From: Rhodococcus zopfii NBRC 100606 = JCM 9919
GTDB lineage: Bacteria; Actinomycetota; Actinomycetes; Mycobacteriales; Mycobacteriaceae
Reading direction: 5' to 3'
DNA length: 53,386 bases
Assembly (NCBI RefSeq): GCF_001895025.1
Contig: NZ_BCXI01000044.1
Span: 1-53,386, forward strand
The notes under the pieces are model-generated. The model saw only the letters and a program-made list of their open reading frames with translations, was not told where the DNA came from and made no database searches. Below, one piece after another: positions 7,775 through 16,692 of the stretch. Both the position numbers and the translations under genes were made by a program. How positions within the stretch are numbered: the stretch's first letter is position 1; every line of letters starts with the position of its first letter.

Positions 7775-8952
7775 CCGTCATCGACATTCCCGAGGGCTCG
7801 CTCTTCGGCCTCGACAACCTTCCCTACGGCATCTTCTCCACCGAGGACACCGAACCCCGCGTGGGCGTCCGCGTCGGCGACACGGTGCTCGACCTGAGCC
7901 GGGTCTTCGAGGACGACGTCGTGTTCGCCGAGCCGTCGCTCAACGCGTTCATGGCTCAGGGCCGCCGTCGCTGGGACGAAGTGCGTTCCGCAATCAAGGA
8001 ACTCGTGTCCAGGGAAGTTGCCGACGATGCGGTGTTCCCGATCGCGGACGTGACGCTGCACCTGCCGATCGAGGTCGCCGACTACGTCGACTTCTATGCG
8101 TCGGAGAACCATGCCTCCAACCTCGGGCGGTTGTTCCGCCCGCAGAACCCCGATCCGCTGATGCCGAACTGGAAGCACCTGCCTGTCGGCTACCACGGTC
8201 GTTCGTCGACGGTGGTCACCTCGGGTGTCGACATCGTCCGGCCGTGCGGCCAGCGCAAGGGACCGAACGATCCGGCGCCGGTCTTCGGACCGTCGATCCG
8301 CCTCGACATCGAAGCCGAGATGGGCTTCATCGTCGGCGTCGGCTCCCCGATGGGCACGCAGATCACCCCCGACGAATTCGCCGATCACTGCTTCGGCGCG
8401 GTCATCCTCAACGACTGGTCCGCCCGCGACATCCAGGCCTGGGAGTACGTGCCGCTCGGCCCGAACCTCGGCAAGTCGTTCGCTACGTCGATCTCCCCGT
8501 GGGTCGTGCCGCTCGCCGCGCTCGAATCCGCCCGGATCGACACCCCGGTGCAGGACCCGGAACCGCTGCCCTATCTGCAGGGCGACGAGAAGTGGGGTCT
8601 GGACATCGATCTCGAGGTCGAATGGAACGGTCACGTCGTCAGCCGGCCGCCGTACGCGCAGATGTACTGGTCTCCGGCGCAGATGCTTGCACACACGTCG
8701 GTGAACGGCGCCGCGACTCGCACCGGCGACCTGTTCGGCTCCGGCACGATCTCTGGGCCGGAGAAGGACCAGCGCGGCGCGTTCATCGAACTCACCTGGG
8801 GCGGAGCCGAACCCGTCCAGGTCGGTGACGAGACCCGTACGTTCCTCGAGGACGGCGATGAGATCGCGATCTCGGCGACCGCGCCCGGACCGAACGGCAC
8901 CCGTATCGGTTTCGGCGAGGTCCGCACCCGGATCCTGCCTGCTGGACGGTGA
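7771..8952 (+). CDS. fahA: Fumarylacetoacetase
   Basis: The 393-residue cytosolic hydrolase splits fumarylacetoacetate to fumarate and acetoacetate, the last step of homogentisate breakdown. It has the FAH N-terminal domain, then DFYASENHASNLGRLF, GYHGRSS, the metal-binding DIEAEMGFIVG and NDWSARDIQAWEYVPLGP, as in eukaryotic-type fumarylacetoacetases. The ATG at 7771 overlaps the stop of the preceding gene by four bases (ATGA). A strong hairpin follows at 8962. Length and motifs are complete. Confidence 0.95.
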   Translation: MTVIDIPEGSLFGLDNLPYGIFSTEDTEPRVGVRVGDTVLDLSRVFEDDVVFAEPSLNAFMAQGRRRWDEVRSAIKELVSREVADDAVFPIADVTLHLPIEVADYVDFYASENHASNLGRLFRPQNPDPLMPNWKHLPVGYHGRSSTVVTSGVDIVRPCGQRKGPNDPAPVFGPSIRLDIEAEMGFIVGVGSPMGTQITPDEFADHCFGAVILNDWSARDIQAWEYVPLGPNLGKSFATSISPWVVPLAALESARIDTPVQDPEPLPYLQGDEKWGLDIDLEVEWNGHVVSRPPYAQMYWSPAQMLAHTSVNGAATRTGDLFGSGTISGPEKDQRGAFIELTWGGAEPVQVGDETRTFLEDGDEIAISATAPGPNGTRIGFGEVRTRILPAGR

Positions 8953-8961
8953 GTCGCCTGG

Positions 8962-8998
8962 TGTGTACTTCGGGCGGCCAGGGCGGCCGAAGTACACA
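8962..8998. terminator. Bidirectional hairpin between fahA and the MOSC gene
   Basis: A perfect 12-bp stem pairs TGTGTACTTCGG (8962-8973) with CCGAAGTACACA (8987-8998) around a 13-base loop. It occupies most of the gap between two convergent genes and is symmetric enough to serve both. Confidence 0.8.
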
Positions 8999-9006
8999 GC
9001 GGCGCG

Positions 9007-9735
9007 TCAGCGCACGGTGACGGTGTCGCCGACGGTGACGTCCCCGCACGCGCGCACGCTCGCGTAGATGCCGACGCACGGCGCGGGCTTGGCGCCCGGC
9101 AGGTTCGGGACGAGGTTGCGGGCGGTGACCGTCCGCAGCATCTCGCGCCGGGCGGGGACCTCCTGATGCGCGAGGGTGACCATCACGCACCGGGCGGTGC
9201 GTGTGGTCGGGGCGATCGTCGCGGTGCCTAGCGCGACGCTCCGGCCGAGCCAGCTGTCCTCGACGAATCCGTGTGAACCGGGCGCGTCCAGCACGATCTG
9301 CGGCCGGAAACGCCGCAGCGCCACATCGACGGGGTCGCCCGTCTCGAGGGTTTCGACCGCCGAGGTCGAGAGCAGGTGCAGGTGAGCCTCGTCGTAGGTG
9401 CGGCGACGGGCCTCGAGCCGCACCTCCCGCCCGGTCAGGTCCGACAGCAGCGAGTCGACGCTGCTGTCGTCGCCGCGGACGGCGGTGCCGTCGGGAAGCG
9501 TCAGTTCGAGGGCGGCGCGATCACGGACGTCGGTGTCGTCGATCAGCCGTGCCCGGCAGGTCAGGAGCACGCCGAATCGGCGGGACTTCTTCGCGCCGGC
9601 CACCGCGCCTGTCTCGGCGTCGACGACGGCCCACAGGTGGTCGCCGCGCAGACCGTCCGCTTCGATCGTCGCGGACCGGACCGGTTCACCACCGAACGAC
9701 TTGACCGGATACCGCCACAACTCTCTGATCAGCAC
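9007..9735 (-). CDS. MOSC domain-containing protein
   Basis: The 242-residue protein has the MOSC N-terminal beta-barrel start MLIRELWRYPVKSFGGEPV and a C-terminal MOSC core with TARCVMVTL near 180 and PCVGIYASVR near 220. MOSC (molybdenum cofactor sulfurase C-terminal) proteins bind molybdenum cofactor and include amidoxime-reducing and sulfur-carrier enzymes. The usual conserved MOSC cysteine is present (ARCVMV). It is monocistronic, convergent with fahA and divergent from the F420 oxidoreductase gene 41 bp away. Its substrate cannot be told. Confidence 0.85.
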   Translation of the reverse strand: MLIRELWRYPVKSFGGEPVRSATIEADGLRGDHLWAVVDAETGAVAGAKKSRRFGVLLTCRARLIDDTDVRDRAALELTLPDGTAVRGDDSSVDSLLSDLTGREVRLEARRRTYDEAHLHLLSTSAVETLETGDPVDVALRRFRPQIVLDAPGSHGFVEDSWLGRSVALGTATIAPTTRTARCVMVTLAHQEVPARREMLRTVTARNLVPNLPGAKPAPCVGIYASVRACGDVTVGDTVTVR

Positions 9736-9776
9736 GGGGCGTCAGCATACGGGGGCCGGACGCTAGGGTGGCGGCC

Positions 9777-10745
9777 ATGACGCACACCACACGACGTTGG
9801 GGCCTCACCATTCCCCTCGAGGGAATCTCGCTCCCGGACCAGCGGCGACTGATCGAGGAACTGCCGGATCTCGGCTACACGGACGTGTGGTCGTCGGAGT
9901 CGAGCGTCGCCGACGCGTTCACCCCGCTCGCGCTCGCGAGCGTGTGGGCGCCCACCCTGCGTCTGGGAACCGCGATCGTTCCCGTCTACACGCGCGGCCC
10001 CGCGACCCTCGCCATGTCCGCCGCGACCCTCGCGACCGCGGCGCCGGGCCGGTTCGTGCTGGGCGTGGGCACCTCGTCCGACGTGATCGTCGAGAAGTGG
10101 AACGGCATCGCTTTCGACGAACCGTTCAAACGTGCCCGCGACACCCTCCGGTTCCTGAAGTCCGCGCTCGCCGGGGAGAAGGTGAGCCACGAGTACGACA
10201 CGTTCGCGATAGACGGGTTCCGTCCCGGGCTCGTCGCGGATCCCGTGCCGCCGGTGCTGCTCGCCGCGCTGCGCCCGGGCATGCTGCGACTCGCCGGCCG
10301 CGAAGCGGACGGGGCGATCGTGAACTGGCTGTCCGCCGGCGACGCACGCACCGTCGCGCCCTACGTGCACGAGGGGGGCGACGGCAAGGAGATCGTCGCG
10401 CGGATCTTCGTGCTGCACGGCTTCGACACCGACACGGCCCGCGCGATCGGCCGTCGCATGATCGCGTCCTACATGAATGTCCCCGTCTACCGGGCGTTCC
10501 ACGAGTTCCTCGGACGGACGGACGAGTTCGCCGCCATGTGGCGGCTGTGGGCGGAGGGCGACCGCAAGGGCGCGCTGGACGCGATTCCGGACAGCGTCGT
10601 CGACGCCCTTGTGGTGCACGGCCATCCGGACGCGTGCCGCGAACACGTCGAGCGCTATGCAGAGTCGGGCGTGACGACGCCGGTGATCGCGCTGGTGACC
10701 TCCGGCGACCCGGCGGAGGCGATCCGCGCGCTGGCACCGCGCTGA
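9777..10745 (+). CDS. LLM-class F420-dependent oxidoreductase, Rv3093c-like (TIGR03841)
   Basis: The 322-residue luciferase-like TIM barrel opens with RRWGLTIPLEG and continues with DLGYTDVWSSESSVADAFTPLALA, LRLGTAIVPVYTRGP and FVLGVGTSSDVIVEKWNG, which match the mycobacterial Rv3093c family that uses coenzyme F420. I prefer the ATG at 9777, since AGGGTGG lies just before it; the GTG at 9768 is also in frame. It stands alone between two minus-strand genes. The substrate is unknown. Confidence 0.88.
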   Translation: MTHTTRRWGLTIPLEGISLPDQRRLIEELPDLGYTDVWSSESSVADAFTPLALASVWAPTLRLGTAIVPVYTRGPATLAMSAATLATAAPGRFVLGVGTSSDVIVEKWNGIAFDEPFKRARDTLRFLKSALAGEKVSHEYDTFAIDGFRPGLVADPVPPVLLAALRPGMLRLAGREADGAIVNWLSAGDARTVAPYVHEGGDGKEIVARIFVLHGFDTDTARAIGRRMIASYMNVPVYRAFHEFLGRTDEFAAMWRLWAEGDRKGALDAIPDSVVDALVVHGHPDACREHVERYAESGVTTPVIALVTSGDPAEAIRALAPR

Positions 10746-10764
10746 TCGCGCCACACCCTAGCGC

Positions 10765-11346
10765 TCAGGAAGTCGGGGGATCGGGCGGACCGCTCCGCCC
10801 GGTCACCGCATCGCGCAGTTTGTCGAGTTCGGCGGCGGCCGCACCCATCGTCTTCTGCGCGCCCGGTCCGGACGGCGTGTCCGGATGCGGGCGCGTGGGA
10901 GCCTTCTGCTTGGTGCGGGCCAGGGTCGCGCCCAGATCCTGAAGTTCGGATTCGCTCGGTGCGGCGGCCATGCGCGGCCACACAACGTTCTGTTCGTACG
11001 CGATGTGCTTGCGGCCCGCTTCGATGAAGGCGGCCAGCGCACCGTGATATTCGGGCTCCCCGGGGTGGCCGTTCTCGAGCTTCTGAAGCAGGCGTTTTCC
11101 CGAGTTCTCCTGTGCTATCGCATCATCGGCGAGACGGTCGCCGTCCTCGAGTCGTTCCCGCACCAAGGGCCAGAAGAAATGTTGTTCGATCGCTTCGTGT
11201 CTGGACTCCGCGACGACGAGATCGGTCACCATGGTGCGCAATCCGCTGAGCTGGGCGCCTTAACCCTGAGGGGCACCGTCGAGAACCTCGAACATGCCCA
11301 GCACACTTTCGTGGTCGCTTCTGAGGAATGTGAACGCGTCCACCAT
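10765..11346 (-). pseudogene. Hemerythrin HHE-domain protein gene interrupted by an in-frame stop
   Basis: Translation from ATG 11346, with GGAGG eight bases upstream, gives MVDAFTFLRSDHESVLGMF... and then meets TAA at 11260-11262. The same frame continues without a gap to 10765 with ESRHEAIEQHFFWP and GRKHIAYEQNVVWP, the His/Glu pattern of a hemerythrin di-iron four-helix bundle. The 5' part supplies the first helix and its DH ligand. Restart at TTG 11241 or ATG 11232 would lose that helix. Either this is a real nonsense mutation or a base error at the stop. The gene diverges from Mn-catalase, fitting an oxidative-stress pair. Confidence 0.8.
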
Positions 11347-11506
11347 TGTCATCGCCTCCGGTCCGGTGGTGGTCGGGACGTGATACCCGACCCCGGCGGG
11401 TGGCAAACGGTGTCGCTCTTCGGTGTTGCCGTGGAGGAACAGTTTTCATCGGTACGGCCCGGGTACCCGCCTCGCGACCCTCTGCACACACAGACAAGGG
11501 AGCGAC

Positions 11507-12400
11507 ATGTTCATCCACAACAAGGACCTGCAGTTCGAGGTGCGCGTCGACCGACCCGATCCGCGATTCGCCACGTTGCTTCAGGAGCAGTTCGGCGGCG
11601 CCAACGGCGAACTGAAGGCCGCGATGCAGTACTTCACGCAGGCGTTCGTGCTGCGCCGCAAGAACCCGAAGATGTACGACCTGTTCATGGACATCGCCAC
11701 GGAGGAGCTGAGTCACCTCGAGATGGTCGGGTCCATGATCACCATGCTGCTGGACGGTCTCAACGACGACCTGAAGATGGCGAACGAACGGTGCGACTGG
11801 ATGCCGCTGGTGGCCACGGCCGACGGCAAGGAGCAGGCCGTTCACCAGGTTGCCGTCAATCCGCTGTTCCTGGCGCTGTCCGGCGGCGGCCCCGATGTGG
11901 GGAACTCGGCCGGGACTCCCTGGTCGGGTGCATACGTCAACGCCAACGGCGATCCGACGGTCGATCTGCGCAGCAATCTCGGCGCGGAAACCCGGGCGAA
12001 GATCGTCTACGAATACCTCAAACAGTTCACCGACGACCCCGGCGTGCAGGAGACGCTCACCTTCCTGATGACCCGCGAAGTGGCGCACTACCAGCAGTTC
12101 ACCGCGGCTCTGAACGAACTGCCGGTGAACTTCCCGCCCGGTGCTCTCGCCGGCGACGACCGATTCCAGAACCTGGCGTTCAACATGTCCAACGGCGCGG
12201 GGTCGGTGCGGGGACCCTGGAACGAAGGCCAGGGACCGTGGCCGCAGGGCATGGAGTGGAAGTACGTCGAAGCGCCGACGGAGCAGTGGCTCGGCACCGA
12301 TAGCCGGGAGAACCACGGTGTGGACACCAACCCGCAGGGCGAGCCCGAGGTGCGTGGAACGAAACCCTTCACCCACGAGCACCACACGGCCACCAACTGA
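11507..12400 (+). CDS. Manganese catalase (ferritin-like di-Mn)
   Basis: The 297-residue protein starts MFIHNKDLQFEVRVDRPDP as in bacterial non-heme catalases. Metal ligands sit in NGELKAAMQYF (Glu near 36), EELSHLEMVG (ExxH near 67-70) and REVAHYQQF (ExxH near 188). The C-terminal tail ends in a His-rich THEHHTATN. It dismutates hydrogen peroxide in the cytosol. The ATG at 11507 is preceded by AAGGGAG; the frame is open further upstream, but the composition there is non-coding. It is divergent from the broken hemerythrin gene, with about 160 bp between them for both promoters. Confidence 0.93.
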   Translation: MFIHNKDLQFEVRVDRPDPRFATLLQEQFGGANGELKAAMQYFTQAFVLRRKNPKMYDLFMDIATEELSHLEMVGSMITMLLDGLNDDLKMANERCDWMPLVATADGKEQAVHQVAVNPLFLALSGGGPDVGNSAGTPWSGAYVNANGDPTVDLRSNLGAETRAKIVYEYLKQFTDDPGVQETLTFLMTREVAHYQQFTAALNELPVNFPPGALAGDDRFQNLAFNMSNGAGSVRGPWNEGQGPWPQGMEWKYVEAPTEQWLGTDSRENHGVDTNPQGEPEVRGTKPFTHEHHTATN

Positions 12401-12450
12401 CGGGGGAGCCGGAGCCGGTGCCGCCCCGGTCGTCGGGCAGGATCGGAGGC

Positions 12451-13059
12451 ATGGGCACACAGGGCACGGTGGAGATCGTCGGCGAGGACTTCTCGGACGC
12501 GCGGCTCGACCGCCGGGAGTGGACGAACCGCGCCTACACCGCCTGTACCTTCCGCGATGCGGATCTCAGTGGCCTGAGCACCAATCACGTGGTGTTCACC
12601 GACTGCGATTTCACCGGCGCCGACCTGTCCGGATCCCGGCATACCGCCACCGCCTTCCGGTCCTGCACGTTCACCCGAACATCCCTGTGGCACACTGAGT
12701 TCCGGGGTTCCAGCCTGCTAGGGTCGACGTTCGAGCAGTGCCGGCTGCGGCCGGTGGTGCTCGACGAGGTGGATCTGACCCTGGCCTCGCTGGGCCGGGC
12801 CGATCTGCGCGGGGTCGACTTCACCGGCTGCCGGCTGCGGGAGACGAATCTCGTCGAGGCGGATCTGCGCACCGCCACGTTGCGGGGCGTCGACCTGTCG
12901 GGTGCCCGCACGACGGGTCTTCGACTCGACGGTGCGGACCTGCGCGGCGCACAGGTCGGAGCGACCCTGTGGACGACGGCGAAACTCGAGGGCGCGAAGA
13001 TCGACCTCACTCAGGCGGTCGCGATGGCCGCCGCGCACGGGCTGATCGTCGAGGCGTGA
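12451..13059 (+). CDS. Pentapeptide-repeat protein
   Basis: The 202-residue protein is built almost wholly of pentapeptide repeats of the A(D/N)LXX type: CTFRDADLSGL, CDFTGADLSGS, GRADLRGVDF, EADLRTATLRGVDLSGA, DGADLRGAQ. This predicts a right-handed quadrilateral beta-helix of about eight coils. Some relatives (MfpA, Qnr) mimic DNA and protect gyrase, but most have no known role, so I claim only the fold. The ATG at 12451 follows GGAGGC very closely; GTG 12418 is an in-frame alternative. It lies 50 bp after Mn-catalase on the same strand. Confidence 0.85.
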   Translation: MGTQGTVEIVGEDFSDARLDRREWTNRAYTACTFRDADLSGLSTNHVVFTDCDFTGADLSGSRHTATAFRSCTFTRTSLWHTEFRGSSLLGSTFEQCRLRPVVLDEVDLTLASLGRADLRGVDFTGCRLRETNLVEADLRTATLRGVDLSGARTTGLRLDGADLRGAQVGATLWTTAKLEGAKIDLTQAVAMAAAHGLIVEA

Positions 13060-13136
13060 TCACGATTCGGTGACGGTGGCTAACGGCATCCGGCCGTCGG
13101 ACGACTACTCGGGCAGACCGCATCGCAGGAGTGCCC

Positions 13137-14084
13137 ATGTCCGAGGTGTCGAGGGGATCCGGGGTGTCGAGAGGACCCGCCCGCAACGGGATCTCGCGTG
13201 TCACCGTCGTCGCCGACGACGGGGTGCCGCTGGCCGCGACGATCGAGGGACCACCGCGCGCCGCACTCACCGTCGTCCTGGTGCACGGCCACTGCCAGGA
13301 AGCCGACAGCTGGGAGGACGTGTGCATCCGCGTGGCCCGCTCCGATGTACGCATCGTGCGTTACGACCAACGGGGACATGGACGTTCGGGTTCGGGTGAG
13401 ATTTCCTCCTTGACCCTCGACGGTCTCGCCGGCGACCTCGCCGCGGTGCTGCGGGCGCTGGTGCCCACGGGTCCGGTCGTGCTCGCCGGGTATTCGATGG
13501 GCGGCATGGTGGCGATGGCGTACGCGCGGCTGTACCCGGACGCGATCGGCGCCCGCATCGTCGGGGTGGTGCTCATCGCGACCGCCGCGTCCGGGCTCGC
13601 CGAGCACGGGGTGGGCCGCTACCTGCGACACCCGGCCACGGCGATGCTGCATCGGGCGGTGACCCGAGCGCCGCGCGCGATGGAGGTGTCGAAACGCGCC
13701 GGCGGACGGGTCTGTTCACTGCTGGCCCGCGGCCGGGACGACGACTCGTGGCTGCGGACGGCCGGACTGGTGTTGTCGAGCACCACCTCGGTGGTGGCGT
13801 GGTCGCGTCTGCTCGCGGCATTCGCGGTGCTCGACGAATCGGCGGCGCTGGTCGCCCTCGCGGGCGTGCCCGTCGTCGTCGCGGCCGGGACCGCGGACCG
13901 GTACGTGCCCATCGAGCATTCGGAGTCGATCGTCGCTCTCCTGCCGCACGCCGAGCTCGTGCGGATCGTGGGCGCCGGGCATCGGATCCTCGCCGAATAC
14001 CCCGACCAGGTGGCGTCCGCGCTGGGCCGGCTGCTGGGCTCCCTCCGCGTGTTCGACGGGTCGCTGCAGCGCAGCGCGGGCTGA
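13137..14084 (+). CDS. Alpha/beta-fold hydrolase
   Basis: The 315-residue protein has an oxyanion loop LVHGHCQEADSW near 45-56, YDQRGHGRSG near 76-85, a nucleophile elbow GYSMGG with the Ser near 118, an acid in AAGTADRYVP near 252 and a final His in VGAGHRIL near 280. The triad is complete. The substrate cannot be predicted. ATG 13137 has GGAG seven bases upstream. The 177-bp gap to the next gene contains a weak inverted repeat (GTCGCCC 14150-14156 with GGGCGAC 14174-14180) that might terminate it. Confidence 0.85.
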   Translation: MSEVSRGSGVSRGPARNGISRVTVVADDGVPLAATIEGPPRAALTVVLVHGHCQEADSWEDVCIRVARSDVRIVRYDQRGHGRSGSGEISSLTLDGLAGDLAAVLRALVPTGPVVLAGYSMGGMVAMAYARLYPDAIGARIVGVVLIATAASGLAEHGVGRYLRHPATAMLHRAVTRAPRAMEVSKRAGGRVCSLLARGRDDDSWLRTAGLVLSSTTSVVAWSRLLAAFAVLDESAALVALAGVPVVVAAGTADRYVPIEHSESIVALLPHAELVRIVGAGHRILAEYPDQVASALGRLLGSLRVFDGSLQRSAG

Positions 14085-14261
14085 CCGGATCGGTCCTCGC
14101 TCGGCGAGTCCTGACCCACGTCGAATCGTGCCCGGTCGAGCGCGATCGCGTCGCCCAGCACCGGGCGCCAGCCGGGCGACCGGGCGGAATTGCCACTGCC
14201 CGACCCTTCGATCCCCGTGCTGTGGTGGTGCCGACGCGACCGGTGGGGCAGGCTGTGGGCC

Positions 14262-15047
14262 ATGACCGAGACCAGTACCGCGCCCGTGCTCATCGCCGTC
14301 GACGACGCCAGCGGAATCGGCGTGCTCACGCTCAACCGTCCGCGTCAGCGCAACCCGCTGTCCGTGGACACGATGCGCGAGGTGATCTCCGGCCTGCGGG
14401 CGCTGGCCGCGGACAGCCGGGTGATCGTGATCCGGGCGGACGGACCGGTGTTCTCGGCCGGACACGACCTGCGGGAGATGATCGGGCGCACGTTGGAGGA
14501 GGAACGCGCGATCTTCGACGTGTGCAACGAGATGATGCGCACGGTGCAGTCGATTCCGCAGCCGGTCATCGCATCGGTGCAGGGCCCGGCGGTCGCGGCC
14601 GGATGCCAGCTCGTCGCGTCGTGCGATCTCGCGGTCGCGGCCACCGACGCCGTGTTCGGGACGCCCGGGGTGCGCATCGGCCTGTTCTGTTCGACACCGA
14701 TGGTCGCGGTCAGCCGCGCCGTCGGCCGCAAGCGTGCGCTGCAGATGCTGCTGACCGGCGACACGATCGACGCCGAGACGGCCGCGGACTGGGGGTTGGT
14801 GAACTTCGTGGTGCCGCCCGAGGAACTGGAGATCCGGACGGCGGATCTGGCGGCCAAGATCGTGTCGGCGTCGTCGGCGACCGTGCGGATCGGCAAGGAA
14901 GCGTTCTACCGGCAGATCGATCTGCCGCAGGACGAGGCGTACGACGCGATGGCCGAGACGATGGCCGCGAACGCGATGATCTGCGACGCGCAGGAGGGCA
15001 TGTCGGCGTTCGTCGAGAAGCGGTCGCCGGTCTGGCAGGGGCGTTGA
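14262..15047 (+). CDS. Crotonase-fold protein, ECHDC3-like, lacking the catalytic glutamates
   Basis: The 261-residue enoyl-CoA hydratase/isomerase-fold protein has the oxyanion segment PVFSAGHDLREM near 60. In true hydratases the two catalytic Glu lie in GGGCELAM and FGQPE. Here they read AAGCQLVAS and FGTPG, so both are replaced. The stretch through IGLFCSTPMVAVSRAVGRKRAL closely resembles eukaryotic ECHDC3. Classical hydration is therefore unlikely; another acyl-CoA reaction or a binding role is possible. ATG 14262 was chosen by similarity of the N-terminus. It lies 66 bp before the acyl-CoA ligase gene. Confidence 0.85.
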   Translation: MTETSTAPVLIAVDDASGIGVLTLNRPRQRNPLSVDTMREVISGLRALAADSRVIVIRADGPVFSAGHDLREMIGRTLEEERAIFDVCNEMMRTVQSIPQPVIASVQGPAVAAGCQLVASCDLAVAATDAVFGTPGVRIGLFCSTPMVAVSRAVGRKRALQMLLTGDTIDAETAADWGLVNFVVPPEELEIRTADLAAKIVSASSATVRIGKEAFYRQIDLPQDEAYDAMAETMAANAMICDAQEGMSAFVEKRSPVWQGR

Positions 15048-15098
15048 CCCAGGTCGCGGGCTTGCACCCGTGGGGTCTCGACCAATGGTTGGACGTCC

Positions 15099-15104
15099 TA
15101 TAAC
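15099..15104 (+). promoter_or_regulatory. -10 element of the acyl-CoA ligase gene
   Basis: TATAAC ends nine bases before ATG 15114, so the transcript would have almost no leader. No convincing -35 is seen. Confidence 0.4.
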
Positions 15105-15113
15105 CTGACCTCC

Positions 15114-16631
15114 ATGAGTCTCGACCCACGCTCGAACACCGTCGACGGTGTGCTGCACCGCTCGGCCGCCCGCTTCCCCGACCGTGTCGCGCTGCGCTTC
15201 GCGGACCGAACCTTCACCTACCGCGAACTCGACGCGGCGGTCACCCGCGCCGCCGCCCACCTGCGATCCCTCGGGCTCGAGCAGGGCGACCGCGTCGCCG
15301 GGTACGGCACCAACTCGGATGCCTACGTGCTCGGCTACCTCGGCGCCGCGCGCGCCGGGCTCGTGCACGTGCCGATCAACTACGCGCTGCGCGGCGAGGA
15401 GCTGAGCTACCTGCTCGGGCAGTCGGGGGCGAAGGCCGTGCTCGTCGACCCGCCGCTGCGCGCCAACCTCGACGCCGTCCTCGCCGACGTCCCCGCCGGG
15501 CACGTGGTGCCGCTGCGCGATGCCGACGACTCGCTGCTCGCCGTCGCATCCGCAGGCGAGGTGCCCGACATCGACGGCGGCGCATCCGGCGCCGACCTGG
15601 CACAGCTGCTCTACACGTCGGGCACCACGTCGAAGCCCAAGGGCGCCATGATGACCCACAGCGCGCTCGTCCACGAATACACATCGTCGATCGTCGCGCT
15701 CGACCTCGCCGCCGACGACAACCCGCTGATCTGCATGCCGCTGTACCACTCGGCGGCCATGCACGTGTTCCTCATGCCGTACCTCGCGGTCGGCGCGACG
15801 ATCACGCTGCTGCCGTCGCCGGACATCCCGGAGATCCTGCGGCTGGTCGAATCCGATCGCATCGGCGCGTTGTTCCTCGCGCCCACCGTCTGGGTGCCGC
15901 TCGCGAACCATCCCGACCTCGACACCCGCGACCTGTCGTCGCTGCGCAAGGCGCAGTACGGGGCGTCGATCATGCCGGTGACGGTGCTGAACCGACTGCG
16001 CGAACGCTACCCGGACCTCGGGTTCTACAACTGCTTCGGGCAGTCCGAGATCGGCCCGCTCGCATGCGTGCTCGGCCCCGACGAACACGCCGACCGTCCG
16101 TCCTCGTGCGGCCGGGCTGTGCTGTTCGTCGAGACCCGGGTCGTCGACGCCGACGGCAACGACGTGCCCGACGGTGAGCCCGGCGAGATCCTGTACCGGT
16201 CGCCGCAGCTGTGCCTGGGCTACTGGGACAACCCGGAAGCCACCGCGGAAGCGTTCCGCGACGGCTGGTTCCACTCGGGAGACCTCGTCACCCGCGACGC
16301 GCAGGGCTACATCACCGTTGTCGACCGCATCAAGGACGTCATCAACACCGGTGGGATCCTCGTCGCATCCCGCGAAGTCGAGGACGCGCTATACACGCAC
16401 CCGGCGGTCGCGGAGGTCGCGGTGATCGGCACGCCCGACGAGAAGTGGATCGAGGCGGTCACCGCCGTCGTCGTCCTCAAGGACGGCCACGAGGTCGCCG
16501 AGGCCGAGCTCATCGTGCACGTCAAGGAACGGCTCGCTCCGTTCAAGGTGCCGAAGATCGTCCACTTCGTCGACACGCTCCCGCGCAACCAGAGCGGCAA
16601 GCTGCTCAAGCGCGAACTGCGTTCGGTCTGA
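15114..16631 (+). CDS. AMP-dependent acyl-CoA synthetase (FadD-type)
   Basis: The 505-residue ANL-superfamily ligase forms acyl-CoA from a carboxylate, ATP and CoA. Motifs are the P-loop YTSGTTSKPKGAMMTH near 164-179, YNCFGQSEIGP near 306, the hinge DRIKDVINTGG near 404 and the C-terminal NQSGKLLKREL with the adenylation Lys. Its length suits a medium/long-chain or aromatic acid ligase; the exact substrate is not visible. It is flanked by the ECHDC3-like and acyl-CoA dehydrogenase genes on the same strand, with 61 bp to the latter. Confidence 0.92.
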   Translation: MSLDPRSNTVDGVLHRSAARFPDRVALRFADRTFTYRELDAAVTRAAAHLRSLGLEQGDRVAGYGTNSDAYVLGYLGAARAGLVHVPINYALRGEELSYLLGQSGAKAVLVDPPLRANLDAVLADVPAGHVVPLRDADDSLLAVASAGEVPDIDGGASGADLAQLLYTSGTTSKPKGAMMTHSALVHEYTSSIVALDLAADDNPLICMPLYHSAAMHVFLMPYLAVGATITLLPSPDIPEILRLVESDRIGALFLAPTVWVPLANHPDLDTRDLSSLRKAQYGASIMPVTVLNRLRERYPDLGFYNCFGQSEIGPLACVLGPDEHADRPSSCGRAVLFVETRVVDADGNDVPDGEPGEILYRSPQLCLGYWDNPEATAEAFRDGWFHSGDLVTRDAQGYITVVDRIKDVINTGGILVASREVEDALYTHPAVAEVAVIGTPDEKWIEAVTAVVVLKDGHEVAEAELIVHVKERLAPFKVPKIVHFVDTLPRNQSGKLLKRELRSV

Positions 16632-16692
16632 ACACAGTTCATTCGGTCGGAATGCGCGGCCGGTGACGGCCGTCGAAAAGCAAAGGGAACCC

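Noticed and set aside
8962..8998. Attachment site or mobile-element end
   Set aside because: It is a simple symmetric hairpin between convergent stops and fits a terminator better.
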